A DNA stretch of 64,000 nt from the NCBI GenBank assembly GCA_964451935.1, contig CAYVKE010000001.1, positions 49,804-113,803 of the forward strand, written 5' to 3'. The notes under the pieces were generated by a model. It saw nothing but the letters and a program-made list of their open reading frames with translations, was not told where the DNA came from and did no database searches. Below, piece after piece: positions 51,753 through 60,979 of the stretch (the first letter of the stretch is position 1; every line of letters begins with the position of its first letter). The position numbers and the translations under genes were made by a program. The stretch comes from CALFXN01 sp964451935 (lineage in GTDB: Bacteria; Synergistota; Synergistia; Synergistales; Aminobacteriaceae).

Positions 51753-52943
51753 ATGTCGGAAGGTTTCGGACCTGTGATTCGCACTCTTTTCAGAGGTCTT
51801 CTCGTTCTGCTCGGAGGCATGGCGGGGTTCCAGATCGCACAGATCGTGATACCGGAGATACCGGTTGAATGGGTTCTCTGGGCGAGAAACACGATCCCTT
51901 CATGGATTCCGAAGCAGGTCTTTTTTTCTTTATGTTGCATCGTCTTTTTTGGAGGAATCGGTTTTATTTTTGCCCCTCTTTTTACAAGATCTCTGGCAGC
52001 GCTCGGGGCTTTATTTGAAAACCACCTGAAGAATTTCAAATGGCAGGATATTACGTCCGCGACATTGGGAATGATCGTCGGACTGCTCATCGCGAACCTG
52101 TTGGCGTTGCCATTTTCCAATCTGCCGTTCGGCAGTTATATCGCGGTTTTTCTGAATGTAACGCTCGCGTATGTCGGCGCGCGAATCGTGCTAAAGCGAC
52201 AAAATGACATAAAGGGCGTATTCGCGCCGATTATCGGACTAAAGGAAAAAGTTCTCCGCCGCAGCAGCGGACCGGCAAGCGACAATGAAGGCGTATCAGA
52301 GGAAGACGTTGCGGAGGACGAAGAACCGTCGCTGAATAGAAAATTGCTGGATACGAGCGTCATAATCGACGGGCGCATTCTCGATGTGGCAAAGACAGGC
52401 TTTCTTGAAGGAAGCCTCGTTTTGCCCCGTTTTGTTCTTCTGGAACTTCAGGCCGTCGCCGATTCCACGGATCCCGCCAGGAGGACCCGCGGAAGGCGCG
52501 GTCTCGATGTGGTCAACGAACTCCAGAAGATTCCCGGCATTCATGTCGAGATCGTCGAGTTCTCGCTGAAACATCTGCGCGTCGAGTCCGTTGACAGCGG
52601 ACTTACCGCAATGGCGCAGAAGCTCAATGCGCAGATTCTGACCACGGATTACAATCTGAACAAGATCGCTCAGATACAAGGGATTCGTGTTCTCAACGTC
52701 AACGATCTTGCGAACGCGCTGAAACCGATGTTGCTCCCAGGCGAATCGATCGTGATCGACGTTATTCGTGAGGGAAAAGAGCCGCATCAGGGCGTCGGTT
52801 ATCTTGACGACGGTACGATGCTCGTCATCGAGGATGGAGAGACGTACCTCGGGCGCCGCGTGGAAGTTGTCGTCACATCCATGCTTCAGACATCAGCCGG
52901 GAGAATGGTCTTCGGAAGAATACGACGGGAGATCCGTGCATGA
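51753..52943 (+). CDS. PIN-TRAM membrane protein (YacL type)
   Basis: Probable membrane-bound ribonuclease. 396 residues: about four membrane helices (within residues 5-145), a PIN domain (about 198-310) with KLLDTSVIIDGRI, RRGLDVVNELQ, DSGLTAMAQKL and TTDYNLNKIA, whose acidic residues fit the nuclease site, and a TRAM domain (about 328-396). The ATG at 51753 follows AGAGGTGAAA. It overlaps the ispDF start. In Bacillus yacL also precedes ispD, supporting the assignment. Confidence 0.92.
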   Translation: MSEGFGPVIRTLFRGLLVLLGGMAGFQIAQIVIPEIPVEWVLWARNTIPSWIPKQVFFSLCCIVFFGGIGFIFAPLFTRSLAALGALFENHLKNFKWQDITSATLGMIVGLLIANLLALPFSNLPFGSYIAVFLNVTLAYVGARIVLKRQNDIKGVFAPIIGLKEKVLRRSSGPASDNEGVSEEDVAEDEEPSLNRKLLDTSVIIDGRILDVAKTGFLEGSLVLPRFVLLELQAVADSTDPARRTRGRRGLDVVNELQKIPGIHVEIVEFSLKHLRVESVDSGLTAMAQKLNAQILTTDYNLNKIAQIQGIRVLNVNDLANALKPMLLPGESIVIDVIREGKEPHQGVGYLDDGTMLVIEDGETYLGRRVEVVVTSMLQTSAGRMVFGRIRREIRA

Positions 52944-54109
52944 CCCTCTGTTCGCTTGTTATCGTGGCGGCGGGAAAAGGACAGCGCATGGGAGGGATTC
53001 CGAAGCAGCTCGAATTGATCGGGAACCGTCCCATGTGGCAGTGGAGCGTGCAGAAGGCGGAAGCGCTCCATGCGAAAGGGATTGTCGGAGAATGCATCAT
53101 TGTCGTTTCTCCCGGTGAAGAGGAACACTTCTCGAAGAATATCCGGCCAATGCCCTTTCGGGTTGTACCGGGAGGGGAGAAACGGGCGCATTCGGTTTTG
53201 AACGGCGTCTCGGCCTGTACCTGCGACGTTGTGCTTGTACACGATGCGGCTCGTCCGTTCGCATCGGAGGATCTATTCGTCTCGGTGGCGGAAGCGACAT
53301 CCGAAAAAAAAGGTGCAATACCTGTCTGCTCTGTTACCGATGCTCTCAAACGGAGAGACGAAAACTTCGTTCACTCCGTCGATCGGGATTCCCTCGTCGC
53401 GGCGCAGACCCCCCAAGGATTCGGACGCGCGCTGCTGGCGGAATCGCTCGAAGCGTATGGCCTACACGGGAAGGATGAAGCGGAAGCCTGGGTTGCTGGA
53501 GGTCATCCTCTTTCCCTCATTCCGGGAGAACGAAGCAACATAAAAATAACGTATCCGGAGGATCTCATTCTTGCCCGGAGGATAACAGACGTGACGGAAT
53601 GCAGAACCGGAATAGGATTTGACGTACATCCGCTTCAGCCCGGAAGGAGACTGATCCTCGCAGGCGTTCACATTCCTTCGCCCCTTGGGCTTTCCGGTCA
53701 TTCCGACGCGGATGTTGTGGCGCATGCGGTGTCCGACGCCATCCTCGGAGCGGCCGGAGAACCGGACATCGGCATTCTCTTCCCGGCATCCGATGCGTCG
53801 TACAAAGATGCGGACAGCATGAATCTGCTTCACTGCGTCGTTTCTCGCGTCCGCTCAAAGGGGTGGTCCATACGCTGGATCGATATCGTGCTTTCGGCGC
53901 AATATCCCCGCATTTGCCCGTATCTTGAGGAAATCCGGACAAATCTGGAGCGAAGCATTTCGCCGGAAGAACATGAAAAAACCGTCAATCTCAAGGTCAA
54001 GTCAGGTGAAGGAATCGGTCCGGTAGGCGCCGGACAGTGCATGGAGTGTTCCGCCGTGGCGACGATTGAAAGAATTTCGGAACGGAATGTGCCGCCTTTG
54101 GCCACTTGA
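52940..54109 (+). CDS. ispDF: Bifunctional IspD/IspF (MEP pathway)
   Basis: Fuses 2-C-methylerythritol 4-phosphate cytidylyltransferase and MECDP synthase. IspD part (1 to about 222): VAAGKGQRMG, VHDAARPF, QTPQGF. IspF part (about 223-389): GIGFDVHPL (zinc Asp and His), GHSDADVVAHA, SDAILGAAG, DIGILFP and VNLKVKSGEGIG. 389 residues, normal for the fusion. The ATG overlaps the previous stop by four bases. Confidence 0.97.
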   Translation: MTLCSLVIVAAGKGQRMGGIPKQLELIGNRPMWQWSVQKAEALHAKGIVGECIIVVSPGEEEHFSKNIRPMPFRVVPGGEKRAHSVLNGVSACTCDVVLVHDAARPFASEDLFVSVAEATSEKKGAIPVCSVTDALKRRDENFVHSVDRDSLVAAQTPQGFGRALLAESLEAYGLHGKDEAEAWVAGGHPLSLIPGERSNIKITYPEDLILARRITDVTECRTGIGFDVHPLQPGRRLILAGVHIPSPLGLSGHSDADVVAHAVSDAILGAAGEPDIGILFPASDASYKDADSMNLLHCVVSRVRSKGWSIRWIDIVLSAQYPRICPYLEEIRTNLERSISPEEHEKTVNLKVKSGEGIGPVGAGQCMECSAVATIERISERNVPPLAT

Positions 54110-54127
54110 TGATGTTCCGAAAGTGGC
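54101..54127 (+). other. Hairpin after ispDF
   Basis: GCCACTT (54101-54107) pairs with AAGTGGC (54121-54127). A run of T residues lies only some 20 bases further on, so it is a weak terminator candidate. The remainder of the 136-base gap to guaB shows nothing clear. Confidence 0.35.
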
Positions 54128-54245
54128 GTAGACTTTCTCCACTCTTTTTTTACGTCTGTAGGTGTAAAGAATGGAGCGGCGAATTTTCTGGACTGATTTG
54201 ATTGTGTCGTGAGCTGAATAACGCGAACTGGGAAGGAAGATGCAT

Positions 54246-55715
54246 ATGGGCGACAGATTCGTTTCATACGAGGGATTCACATTTGACGACGTCCTTCTGG
54301 AGCCGGCCTGCAGCGATGTCATTCCGGCCGAGGTGTCGATCGCCTCGAAGTTGACGCCTGACATATCCATGGCGGTTCCAATATGCAGCGCTGCTATGGA
54401 TACTGTCACGGAGTCACGCCTTGCAATTGCAATTGCGAGAGAAGGCGGCATCGGAATAATACACAGGAATATGTCTATCGCAAAACAGGCCGGAGAAATC
54501 GACAAGGTCAAACGATCGGAATCCGGCGTTATCGTCGATCCCTTCTTCCTTCACGCTGAGGATCCGGTTCAGAGCGCGATCGACCTCATGTCGCACTACC
54601 ACATCTCAGGCGTCCCCATTGTGGATGAAAGAAAAAAACTGGTCGGAATCATTACAAACCGAGATCTTCGCTTCGTCTCGGATTACAAACAGATGATTCA
54701 AGGCGTCATGACGTCCGAGAACCTCATTACGGCTTCCGAAGGGACGACGCTTGAGGACGCGAAAAAAATACTTATGCTCCACAAGGTCGAGAAACTTCCG
54801 ATCGTCGACGCCGACGGCATTCTCAAGGGCCTTATCACCATCAAGGACATTCAGAAAGTCATGGAATTTCCCTTGGCGTCAAAGGACGCGCATGGCCGGC
54901 TTCGTGTCGGGGCGGCGATCGGGTCGGGCATGGACGCCCTCGAACGCGCTGCTGCGCTGGTAAAGGCCGGAGTCGACGTCATTATCGTCGATACGGCGCA
55001 CGGGCATTCGTCTCGTGTCATAGAGACCGTACGCCGCGTTCGCGCCGAGTTTTCCGACATGAGGATCATCGCGGGAAACGTTGCAACCGCCGAGGCGACC
55101 GATGCGCTCATTACGGCTGGCGCGGACGGGATCAAGGTCGGCGTGGGCCCCGGATCCATCTGCACCACGCGGATCATTGCGGGAATAGGCGTGCCCCAAC
55201 TTACTGCAGTCGTGAACGCGGCGCGCGTCGCGCATGAACGCGGGAAGACCGTCATCGCAGACGGAGGCATTCGCTATTCCGGCGATATCGTCAAGGCGAT
55301 CGCCGCGGGGGCCGACTGCGTCATGATCGGATCCCTGTTCGCAGGAACGGAGGAAAGCCCCGGCGAGGTGGTCATTTATCGTGGACGTTCCTACAAGAGT
55401 TACAGGGGAATGGGGTCGCTTGGAGCCATGAAGGAAGGTTGCAGCAAAGACCGCTACTTCCAGGAGGGATCCTCCTCCGAGAAGCTCGTCCCGGAAGGCA
55501 TTGAGGGGCTGGCGGCGTACAAGGGACCGCTGGGCGGCGTCATGTATCAGTTGACCGGAGGCTTGCGCGCCGGGATGGGGTATGTCGGCGCAGCGACGGT
55601 CGAAGAACTTCAGACAAAAGCCAGGTTCGTTCGAATTTCTTCCGCGTCGGTCAAGGAGAGTCATCCCCACGACGTCGTCGTTACGAAGGAAGCTCCGAAC
55701 TATTGGGTCGAATAA
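54246..55715 (+). CDS. guaB: IMP dehydrogenase
   Basis: Oxidises IMP to XMP with NAD+, the committed step of GMP synthesis. 489 residues: N-terminal barrel part YEGFTFDDVLLEPA, an inserted CBS pair (about 95-205), the catalytic loop GPGSICTTR (Cys near 306), ADGGIRYSGDI and the flap RGMGSLGAM. Two ATGs lie six bases apart; 54246 has better spacing from GGAAGGAAG than 54240. Confidence 0.97.
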   Translation: MGDRFVSYEGFTFDDVLLEPACSDVIPAEVSIASKLTPDISMAVPICSAAMDTVTESRLAIAIAREGGIGIIHRNMSIAKQAGEIDKVKRSESGVIVDPFFLHAEDPVQSAIDLMSHYHISGVPIVDERKKLVGIITNRDLRFVSDYKQMIQGVMTSENLITASEGTTLEDAKKILMLHKVEKLPIVDADGILKGLITIKDIQKVMEFPLASKDAHGRLRVGAAIGSGMDALERAAALVKAGVDVIIVDTAHGHSSRVIETVRRVRAEFSDMRIIAGNVATAEATDALITAGADGIKVGVGPGSICTTRIIAGIGVPQLTAVVNAARVAHERGKTVIADGGIRYSGDIVKAIAAGADCVMIGSLFAGTEESPGEVVIYRGRSYKSYRGMGSLGAMKEGCSKDRYFQEGSSSEKLVPEGIEGLAAYKGPLGGVMYQLTGGLRAGMGYVGAATVEELQTKARFVRISSASVKESHPHDVVVTKEAPNYWVE

Positions 55716-55744
55716 ACTCGATGCGCGCGGGGGAGTGAGAGCCC

Positions 55745-55930
55745 TTGGAAGCGAGAGTTTTCTCTTCGAACAAGATGGACTGTGTTTTCTACTGGAACGG
55801 AGTGCTCGATCTCCCGGTTCTCGAGGAAGAGGCCTTTTCCGATTTGCTCGTTCTGTCGCCCGATATTTGGGATTTTGAAACGTCTCTGGATGACTGGTGG
55901 AGTGAGTTTATATCGGACACGGCATTCTAG
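55745..55930 (+). CDS. Small acidic protein of unknown function
   Basis: 61 residues from a TTG at 55745 with GGGGGAG nine bases upstream; an internal ATG at 55772 would give 52. Composition is acidic and rich in Trp (NGVLDLPVLEEEAF, then DDWWSEF). Codon choice resembles the neighbouring genes. I recognise no family. It lies 29 bases after guaB and before the rimP leader, so it probably shares the guaB transcript. Confidence 0.5.
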   Translation: MEARVFSSNKMDCVFYWNGVLDLPVLEEEAFSDLLVLSPDIWDFETSLDDWWSEFISDTAF

Positions 55931-55959
55931 TTGCGTTGGAAAGCTGCGTGTGATAGACT
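55931..55959 (+). promoter_or_regulatory. Putative promoter of the rimP-nusA-infB operon
   Basis: TTGCGT at 55931-55936, a 17-base spacer and TAGACT at 55954-55959, preceded by TGA giving an extended -10. Transcription would start near 55966, upstream of a strong terminator hairpin and rimP. Confidence 0.5.
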
Positions 55960-55988
55960 ATTTATTGTGATTTGGAGCGGACCTTTGC

Positions 55989-56021
55989 CGAAGAGTGGGG
56001 CTTTCCCACTCTTCGTTTTTT
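55989..56021 (+). terminator. Strong rho-independent terminator ahead of rimP (possible attenuator)
   Basis: A perfect 11-bp stem (55989-55999 with 56005-56015), a 5-base loop and six T residues. It lies 58 bases after the small ORF and only 30 bases before rimP. It may close the guaB unit, or act as an attenuator for transcripts starting near 55966. Confidence 0.9.
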
Positions 56022-56051
56022 ATGGGAAGAACGAGAGAGAGGCGAAGATCG

Positions 56052-56519
56052 TTGCCTTTGGCGAAATACGATGCGCTGGCCGTTGTCCGGGAGACGGTTG
56101 AAAACTTGGGATACGAATGCGTTTTGACCCGGTTCGTTACGGAACAGCACGATTCCACGCTACAGATATTTATCGACAGCATCGGCGGCATCCTGGTCAA
56201 GGATTGCGAAATCGTATCCAGGACTGTCGTCAAAAAGATCGACGAAATGGATCCGGCTTTTCTCGAGAAATTTTCGATCGAGGTCAGTTCTCCCGGAATT
56301 GAACGTCCTCTTTTTACTATTGATGATTACATTCGCTTTCAGGGGAAAACTGTGCGAGTACGTCTCCGCGAACCTGTCGAGGGGAGACGACAAGTCACCG
56401 GCGCCATAACGGCCGTAAGCGACGAAATTATTCGTATAGAGGAAATAGATACACGTGACGTGCTCCTTGTTCCTTTTAGCATTATTACAAACGCACATAT
56501 AGTTTATAAAGAGCCGTAA
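56052..56519 (+). CDS. rimP: Ribosome maturation factor RimP
   Basis: Needed for 30S subunit maturation. 155 residues: N-terminal domain with VRETVENLGYECVLTRFV, then FSIEVSSPGIERPL, the family signature, and a C-terminal SH3-like domain. I prefer TTG at 56052, eight bases from AGAGAGG. The ATG at 56022 is fused to the terminator T run and lacks a ribosome-binding site. First gene of the nusA-infB operon. Confidence 0.92.
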   Translation: MPLAKYDALAVVRETVENLGYECVLTRFVTEQHDSTLQIFIDSIGGILVKDCEIVSRTVVKKIDEMDPAFLEKFSIEVSSPGIERPLFTIDDYIRFQGKTVRVRLREPVEGRRQVTGAITAVSDEIIRIEEIDTRDVLLVPFSIITNAHIVYKEP

Positions 56520-56555
56520 TAAAATTCTGGCCGTTTTTGAGGAGGAGAGAGATAT

Positions 56556-57641
56556 ATGCAGCTCGGACGCGATTTCGTGCGTGCCTTGAAGCAGATAACG
56601 ACGGAAAGAGGCCTCTCGCCTGAGATCGTCGCATCGAGTCTGGAGGCAGCGCTCGTTTCCGCATACAGAAAGTACCAGGACGGCAATCAGGATGTCGAAG
56701 TTCATATTGACCTCGAAAGTGGAAGCGTGTCGCTTTGCGAGATCAAGCAAATCGTAGACATCGTGGATACTCCGGATACGCAGATTTCCCTTTCCGACGC
56801 CAGGAAGCTCGGCTTTCTCGATGTCGACACGGGCGATATCATCCGAATTGAAGAGAACCCGGAGAACTTCGGGCGCATCGCTGCGCAGACTGCGCGACAA
56901 GTCATCATCCAACGTCTGAAAGATGCAGAGCGTCAGAATATTTTCGAGGAATTCGCTGACCGGGTCGGAGATCTGGTGACCGGACTTGTATTCAAGTCCG
57001 AACACGATCAGGTTCTCATACGACTGAACGAACGAACAGAGGCGATACTGCCCCGCGAAGAGAGAATCGTTGGCGAATCATACACTCCTGGAGAGCGTAT
57101 GAAATTTTACCTTCTTGATGTGCGACAGACGACCCGCGGACCGCGAATCGTGGTTTCCCGAACGCATCCCGGTTTGCTGCGCAAGCTTCTCGAACTTGAA
57201 GTGCCTGAGATCACGGATGGAATTATCGAACTCAAGGGGATCGTTCGTGAAGCAGGAGCGCGTGCGAAAGTCGCGGTCTTTTCTCTTGATTCGAACGTCG
57301 ATTCCGTGGGCGCGTGCGTAGGAAACAGCGGGGCCCGGATCAAATCCATCAGCAAGGAGCTGTGTGGAGAGAAGATCGACATCATAATCTGGAACAACGA
57401 TCCGCTTCAATTTATACGAAACGCGCTTTCTCCCGCAAAGATTGTCAAGATTGAACCGAATCTCGATCTTGAGAGAGCCGTATCGGTCTATGCACGGCCT
57501 GATCAATTGTCGCTCGCGATCGGCAAAGCCGGACAGAATGTCCGTCTCGCAGCTCGTCTGACCGGTTGGAAAATTGACATCAACGCTCTGGAGGCGGAAA
57601 AAATGCCGACACTGCACGATCTTTTCCAGGATATTCTTTGA
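56556..57641 (+). CDS. nusA: Transcription termination/antitermination factor NusA
   Basis: Binds RNA polymerase and modulates pausing, termination and antitermination. 361 residues: N-terminal polymerase-binding domain (about 1-125), S1 domain (about 130-200), and KH1/KH2 domains (about 200-345) with VGACVGNSGARIKSI and LAIGKAGQNVRLAARLTGW. Like Gram-positive NusA it lacks the extra E. coli acidic repeats. GAGGAGGAGAG precedes the ATG. Confidence 0.97.
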   Translation: MQLGRDFVRALKQITTERGLSPEIVASSLEAALVSAYRKYQDGNQDVEVHIDLESGSVSLCEIKQIVDIVDTPDTQISLSDARKLGFLDVDTGDIIRIEENPENFGRIAAQTARQVIIQRLKDAERQNIFEEFADRVGDLVTGLVFKSEHDQVLIRLNERTEAILPREERIVGESYTPGERMKFYLLDVRQTTRGPRIVVSRTHPGLLRKLLELEVPEITDGIIELKGIVREAGARAKVAVFSLDSNVDSVGACVGNSGARIKSISKELCGEKIDIIIWNNDPLQFIRNALSPAKIVKIEPNLDLERAVSVYARPDQLSLAIGKAGQNVRLAARLTGWKIDINALEAEKMPTLHDLFQDIL

Positions 57642-57663
57642 TCCGAACCTTTTGAGGGCATTT

Positions 57664-57942
57664 ATGGAAGCTCCGAAAAGGAAACGCCCGAGAATGTGTG
57701 TCGGATGCAGGGAGGAAAAGACAAAACGGGAACTGCTTCGTATTGTCCGGAATGCTTCCGGTGAAGATGTACAAATCGATTTATCGGGAAAAGCTCCCGG
57801 GCGTGGCGCTTATATATGCCTGAACAAGGCGTGCATCATGGAAGCCAAGAAGACGAACGCGCTTTCCAGGGCTCTCCGCGTACGTGTCCCTGATGCGCTT
57901 TATGCGGAGTTGTTTTTGCTTCTGGAGGAGAAAAAAGCATGA
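57664..57942 (+). CDS. ylxR: YlxR family RNA-binding protein
   Basis: Small nucleic-acid-binding protein (DUF448) always found between nusA and infB. 92 residues with RMCVGCRE, ELLRIVR, and DLSGKAPGRGAYIC, the family core. ATG at 57664 follows GAGGG. It overlaps the next gene by four bases. Confidence 0.93.
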   Translation: MEAPKRKRPRMCVGCREEKTKRELLRIVRNASGEDVQIDLSGKAPGRGAYICLNKACIMEAKKTNALSRALRVRVPDALYAELFLLLEEKKA

Positions 57943-58283
57943 ACGGATCATTGTTGTCCCTTTTGGGACTCGCTCGGAAGGCGCAGGTGCTAATCATCGG
58001 GAAAGATGGTGTAAAATCATATCTGCTTTCAGGAAAACGGGCTCTTGTCCTGTTTCCAGAAGACTGTGCGGGGGAAGCCGGCGCCCTGGTCTCTGATTCC
58101 TGTGAACGCAGGGGCAGTGTGTTCCGAGTGCTGCATGGAATTGACCGCTTCACTCTGTCAACGTCAATCGGAACTCGGAACACGCACGTGGTTGCTGTTC
58201 CTATGCACGGAGGATTCGCACAACGCATGATGCGTCTCCTGCCGGAGGGGGGAATTGAGTTTGAGCAAGATACGAGTCTATGA
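57939..58283 (+). CDS. ylxQ: L7Ae-like ribosome-associated protein (YlxQ)
   Basis: 114 residues of the L7Ae/L30e fold. LLGLARKAQVLIIGKDGV is the conserved N-terminal motif, and the later strand is FRVLHGIDRF. Probably binds kink-turn RNA on the ribosome. The infB start lies within its 3' end. Confidence 0.85.
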   Translation: MNGSLLSLLGLARKAQVLIIGKDGVKSYLLSGKRALVLFPEDCAGEAGALVSDSCERRGSVFRVLHGIDRFTLSTSIGTRNTHVVAVPMHGGFAQRMMRLLPEGGIEFEQDTSL

Positions 58284-60246
58284 ACTGGCCAAAATATTGG
58301 GAAAAACGAACAAAGAACTGATGACATTATTGGTGGATCTGGGAGTAGATGTAAAAACGCATATGAGTTCCATCGACACCGACGTAGCGCAAATCATCGA
58401 AGAATCCCTCGGTACACGTATTCCTTCCCCCTTGTTGAACAGCGCTCAGAGCGCCGGCGATGAAAGACCTGTTTTGAGGCTTTCCAAAGGCGCGACTCTG
58501 AGAGATCTGTGTGTCCTTCTCGGGATGACGCCGGAAGAAGGCGTTAAGATCCTTCTTGATTCCGGCGTTGTCGTGTCCGCAGACGCTGAACTGGAGAAAC
58601 CGATCATCGATGTATTCCGTAAGGTTCATGACGTCGATGTCGTCATTTCAGAAGATACCGACGAGACTGCCGAGGGTGAAAAGCTTGTCTGTGTTCCCGT
58701 GAAAAGAACCGTTTTCCGTGGCGATCATCTCGTTCCGAGGCCGCCGATCGTTACGGTGATGGGGCATGTAGACCACGGAAAGACAACACTTCTGGACTGC
58801 ATCAGGAATACGAACATAACGTCGCAGGAAGCGGGCGGAATCACGCAGCACATCGGCGCCTCCACCATCGTTCACGAAGGGCGCGAGATCGTTTTTCTCG
58901 ATACGCCGGGGCACGAGGCGTTCACGGCGATGCGCGCGCGCGGGGCTCAGGCGACGGACATCGCGATTCTCGTTGTCGCCGCCGACGATGGCGTTATGCC
59001 GCAGACGAGAGAGGCCATCAACCATGCGAAAGCCGCCGGAGTTCCCATCATCGTCGCTGTGAATAAAATAGATAAACCGGACGCGAAGCCTGATCGCGTC
59101 AAACAGCAACTTTCGGATATGGGCCTTATGCCTGAGGAATGGGGCGGCTCGACCGTTACAGTCGAAGTATCGGCAAAATCCGGACAGGGCGTTCCACACC
59201 TTCTCGAAATGGTATTGCTCGTCGCGGAAATGGAAGAGTTGAAGGCGGATCCGTCCGTAACAGCGGAAGGCGTCGTGATCGAAGCCGAACTCGACAAAGG
59301 CAAGGGACCGGTCGCCACAGTAATAGTCCAACAGGGCACACTCTGCCGAGGCGATGTCGTTATCTTCGATACCTGCTGGGGGAAAATCCGCGCCATGATC
59401 GACTCGAAAGGGAAACCCCTGTGCGATGCCGGACCGAGCATGCCTGTTAAGCTTCTCGGTCTGAACGGCGTTCCGCAGCCTGGAGAGATCTTTCATCAGG
59501 TCGAGTCGGAGCGTGAGGCGCGCGATCTTCTTTCCGAAAAGGACCAGGTTCGCAGAGACGGGGTCGTCTTTTCGCCGAGAAAGATAACTCTCGAGGAGCT
59601 GTACTCGCAACTCGCCGGTGACGACAAACCGCATCTGAATCTTCTTGTGAAATGCGATGTTCAGGGATCCGCTGAAGCTCTCTGCGACGCGCTTGAGAAG
59701 ATCGGCAACGACGAGGTCGGGATAACGATTTTGCATAAAGGCGTCGGAAGAATAGCCGAATCCGATGTCATGCTTGCATCCGCTTCGAAAGCGATAATCA
59801 TCGGGTTCAATGTCCGCCCCGATGCGAACGCGAAAAAGATCGCCGATGAAGCGGGAGTCCAGATACGGCTATACGACATCATCTACGACGTAATAGATGA
59901 CGTCAAGGCGGCGCTTGAAGGACTTCTGACGCCCATCAAGCGCGAACATATCCTCGGTCAGGCGGAAATACGGGAAATCTTTAAGGTTCCGAAGGCGGGA
60001 AAGATCGCTGGATGTTATGTTCTTGAAGGGCTTGTTCGAAGGAATTCTCCCGCCCGGTTGATTCGCGGCGGCGTCGTTATCTGGACCGGCGTTCTCTCGA
60101 ACCTCAGACGGTTCAAGGATGAGGCGCGTGAAGTCGCTGCCGGATACGAATGCGGGATCAATCTGGGTGCTTTCCAGGACATTCAGGAGAAAGATATCAT
60201 TGAAGTGTTCGAGGTCGTTGAAGAGAAGCGGCACCTTGAGCGCTGA
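58261..60246 (+). CDS. infB: Translation initiation factor IF-2
   Basis: GTPase placing initiator tRNA on the ribosome. 661 residues with a short N-terminus: two IF2_N-type helical modules (KIRVYELAKILGKTNKEL; TLRDLCVLLGMTPEEG), then the G domain with GHVDHGKT (near 168), DTPGHEAF and NKID (near 270), and domains II-IV. The TTG at 58261 is eight bases from the GGAGGGGGG run and gives the usual MSKIRVYEL start; TTG 58255 is too close to that site. Confidence 0.97.
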   Translation: MSKIRVYELAKILGKTNKELMTLLVDLGVDVKTHMSSIDTDVAQIIEESLGTRIPSPLLNSAQSAGDERPVLRLSKGATLRDLCVLLGMTPEEGVKILLDSGVVVSADAELEKPIIDVFRKVHDVDVVISEDTDETAEGEKLVCVPVKRTVFRGDHLVPRPPIVTVMGHVDHGKTTLLDCIRNTNITSQEAGGITQHIGASTIVHEGREIVFLDTPGHEAFTAMRARGAQATDIAILVVAADDGVMPQTREAINHAKAAGVPIIVAVNKIDKPDAKPDRVKQQLSDMGLMPEEWGGSTVTVEVSAKSGQGVPHLLEMVLLVAEMEELKADPSVTAEGVVIEAELDKGKGPVATVIVQQGTLCRGDVVIFDTCWGKIRAMIDSKGKPLCDAGPSMPVKLLGLNGVPQPGEIFHQVESEREARDLLSEKDQVRRDGVVFSPRKITLEELYSQLAGDDKPHLNLLVKCDVQGSAEALCDALEKIGNDEVGITILHKGVGRIAESDVMLASASKAIIIGFNVRPDANAKKIADEAGVQIRLYDIIYDVIDDVKAALEGLLTPIKREHILGQAEIREIFKVPKAGKIAGCYVLEGLVRRNSPARLIRGGVVIWTGVLSNLRRFKDEAREVAAGYECGINLGAFQDIQEKDIIEVFEVVEEKRHLER

Positions 60247-60255
60247 CAGATCCTG

Positions 60256-60600
60256 ATGGACGTTTTTTTTCCGACTCTTTTCGTTGCAGTTCTTCTTGTT
60301 TCCGTCGAAATCCAGGGAAGCAGAAGCATGAAAGATCGGCGAAGCGTGGTGAAGTCCCTGATTGAACGCGCGCGTTCACGATGGGATGTTTCTGCGATGG
60401 ATCTTGGGCCTGACGGGGTATGGAATCGTGCCTTTCTCGGGTTCTCTGCGATCGCTCCGACAAATCAGATGGCGGTCGACCGTCTCGATATCGTTCGTAA
60501 ATTCATCGAGTCGATGCAGGACGCTGAAGGGTTCGATATCCTGGAATACACTCAAGAGGTGGAGCGATATGACCACTTTTCGCATACAAAGAATCAATAA
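60256..60600 (+). CDS. ylxP: YlxP family protein (DUF503)
   Basis: 114 residues. The SRSMKDRRSVVKSLIERARSR segment, then NQMAVDRLDIVRKFIE, match DUF503, a small family encoded between infB and rbfA and linked with ribosome biogenesis. The first 20 residues are more hydrophobic than usual. The ATG has only a weak ribosome-binding site. rbfA starts inside its 3' end. Confidence 0.85.
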   Translation: MDVFFPTLFVAVLLVSVEIQGSRSMKDRRSVVKSLIERARSRWDVSAMDLGPDGVWNRAFLGFSAIAPTNQMAVDRLDIVRKFIESMQDAEGFDILEYTQEVERYDHFSHTKNQ

Positions 60601-60979
60601 ACAAATACAGCGGGACCTCTCTATATTTCTCGAAACAAAGGTTCGGAATGATCTGGCCAAACAGGCGATAATTACAGGCGTCAATTGTTCCAGAGATCTT
60701 CGATATGCCAAGGTTTATTTCACATCACTGGATCCCGAGTCGCGAGAGAGTGTTCACAAGGCTTTGCAGGAGATCGCCGGTCTTCTGCGAAGCCTTCTTG
60801 CTCAGAGCCTCCCGCTGCGATTGATTCCCGAACTTTCATTCTTTCTCGATGCATCGGAGGAATATGGGCGGCGTATCGACAGCCTCCTCAGAACCGTCGT
60901 CCCCGACAGCATACTTGGCGAAGATTCCGAAGAAGATGAGATAGCTGACGACGAAGATGACGATAGCGATGGAGAATAA
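60569..60979 (+). CDS. rbfA: Ribosome-binding factor A
   Basis: Assists 16S rRNA processing in the 30S subunit. 136 residues: KH-like fold with RINKQIQRDLSIFLET, SRDLRYAKVYFTSL, LRSLLAQSLPLRLIPELSFFLDAS, then a strongly acidic tail of about 20 residues. ATG at 60569 with GAGGTGGAG upstream. Confidence 0.95.
   Translation: MTTFRIQRINKQIQRDLSIFLETKVRNDLAKQAIITGVNCSRDLRYAKVYFTSLDPESRESVHKALQEIAGLLRSLLAQSLPLRLIPELSFFLDASEEYGRRIDSLLRTVVPDSILGEDSEEDEIADDEDDDSDGE

Noticed and set aside
56022..56051. ATG start for rimP at 56022
   Set aside because: It directly follows the T tract of the terminator, so it has no ribosome-binding site; TTG 56052 has one at correct spacing.
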